A program made the translations under genes and the position numbers. From Blautia faecicola (GTDB lineage Bacteria; Bacillota; Clostridia; Lachnospirales; Lachnospiraceae), in contig NZ_SDKC01000001.1 of the NCBI RefSeq assembly GCF_004123145.1, forward strand, positions 2,637,501 to 2,701,500: 64,000 bases of DNA. The letters run 5' to 3'. Under the pieces are notes generated by a model. It saw only the letters and a list, made by a program, of their open reading frames with translations. It did no database searches and was not told the origin of the DNA. Numbering within the stretch: position 1 is the stretch's first letter; the number at the start of each line of letters is the position of its first letter. Shown in pieces: positions 63,267 to 64,000 of this stretch.

Positions 63267-64000
63267 TATTTACTTTTTGTCTTACTCCATACAGAGAATT
63301 TCAGCAGACTCAGGATCATCAGAGCCAGCACGATCAGTCCGACGATGTTTCCTGCAGCACCGGACAGATTAAACAGACCACCGATAATAGCAGCGATACT
63401 GTTGTCACCCACTTTAATGATAGCAAGAACTGCCATCAGGATACCAACCAGACCTTCGCCGGCGATCATACCGGCACAGTACAGCGTACCGTTGCTGATC
63501 ATTTCTTTCTTCTTTGCTTCTGCTTCTTTCTTCTTATCCAGGAACAGACGAACCACACCACCTACCATAATACCGCAGGACAGGTAGATCGGCAGATACA
63601 GACCGATAGCAAACGGCATAACCGGTACACGAAGTACTTCCAGAGCCAGAGCCAGGAATACACCCATGAATACCAGTACCCACGGAAGTTTTGCATCCAT
63701 GATACCTTCCACGATCATTTTCATCAGAGTAGCCTGTGGTGCAGGGATCTCTGCGGAACCAAAGCCCCATGCTTTGTTTAACAGAGACATAACGCCTGCA
63801 ATTGCAAAACCGGAAGCAACAACACCGATCAGCTCACCTACCTGCTGTTTTGCAGGAGTCGCACCTACGATAAATCCGGTCTTTAAGTCCTGAGAAGTAT
63901 CACCTGCGATCGCTGCGATGACACAGATGATAGAACCGATTGCGATAGCACCGGTCATACCTGCCATACCGGTGTTACCGGTAGCTTTCAGTACGAAAGT
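63266..64000 (-). CDS. OPT-family oligopeptide transporter (partial, 5' end outside window)
   Basis: The frame is open from the window edge to a TAA at 63268-63266, about 244 residues. Several membrane helices and the OPT features AAIAGDTSQDLKTGFIVGATPAKQQVGELIGV, PFAIGLYLPIYLSCGIMVGGVVRLFL and YCAGMIAGEGLVGILMAVL are seen. OPT proteins import peptides or metal-peptide complexes with protons. Coupled by a TAATG overlap to a PqqD-like gene. Confidence 0.93.
   Translation of the reverse strand, partial: TFVLKATGNTGMAGMTGAIAIGSIICVIAAIAGDTSQDLKTGFIVGATPAKQQVGELIGVVASGFAIAGVMSLLNKAWGFGSAEIPAPQATLMKMIVEGIMDAKLPWVLVFMGVFLALALEVLRVPVMPFAIGLYLPIYLSCGIMVGGVVRLFLDKKKEAEAKKKEMISNGTLYCAGMIAGEGLVGILMAVLAIIKVGDNSIAAIIGGLFNLSGAAGNIVGLIVLALMILSLLKFSVWSKTKSK

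Noticed and set aside
1-64000. rRNA, tRNA, prophage, transposase or integrase genes
   Set aside because: None was seen on either strand. The mobile-type signals are limited to the 166-bp element at 50944, the structured element at 37107 and two gene remnants.

Overview
The window is typical of an anaerobic, spore-forming Firmicute of the class Clostridia, most likely family Lachnospiraceae (Blautia/Dorea/Mediterraneibacter-like). The evidence is a pyruvate formate-lyase system, the sporulation genes gpr, spoIIP and a GerMN lipoprotein, c-di-AMP genes, strong AGGAGG ribosome sites, and the block comEC-holA-rpsT-gpr-spoIIP-lepA-hemW that is also known from Bacillus. The genus cannot be fixed from the sequence alone. 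Almost every gene lies on the minus strand; only an AraC-type regulator and rpsT are on the plus strand.

Layout: 1-2476 is a three-subunit molybdenum hydroxylase (xanthine dehydrogenase type), cut by the window edge. 2640-5771 is pflA/pflB. 5961-8240 holds an alanine/sodium symporter and a PIN-like protein. 8545-8713 is a gene remnant. 8719-18208 is the most remarkable region: one promoter, a cobalamin riboswitch with an intrinsic terminator, then a secreted 1812-residue repeat protein, a substrate-binding lipoprotein, a FecCD-type permease and an ATPase with an extra C-terminal domain. It reads as a corrinoid uptake operon with an unusual surface capture protein whose C-terminus is half of a binding protein. 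18405-21411 is a GH127 glycosidase divergent from an AraC-type regulator. 21425-28735 holds an HD phosphohydrolase, two rRNA methyltransferases, a broken YhcG gene, HPr, and the CdaA/CdaR c-di-AMP module with two membrane proteins.

28837-35751 holds comF, recD2, mreB and an SOS-controlled uvrA. 35904-43552 runs hemW, a glycosyltransferase with a fused DNA-binding domain, lepA, spoIIP, gpr and rpsT. 43724-50918 is holA, comEC (apparently with a CTG start), a GerMN lipoprotein, a WalKR-like two-component pair and comEA. A 166-bp MITE-like element lies just upstream of comEA.

51205-56540 contains a small YdcZ-type transporter and a maltodextrin operon (malQ, a LacI regulator, glgP) with a palindromic operator. 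56708-60617 holds a DegV protein, an S41 peptidase, ftsX and ftsE. 60645-64000 holds a PucR-type regulator, a YitT protein, a PqqD-like protein and the 3' part of an OPT transporter.

No rRNA, tRNA, CRISPR array, insertion sequence with transposase, or prophage was seen.
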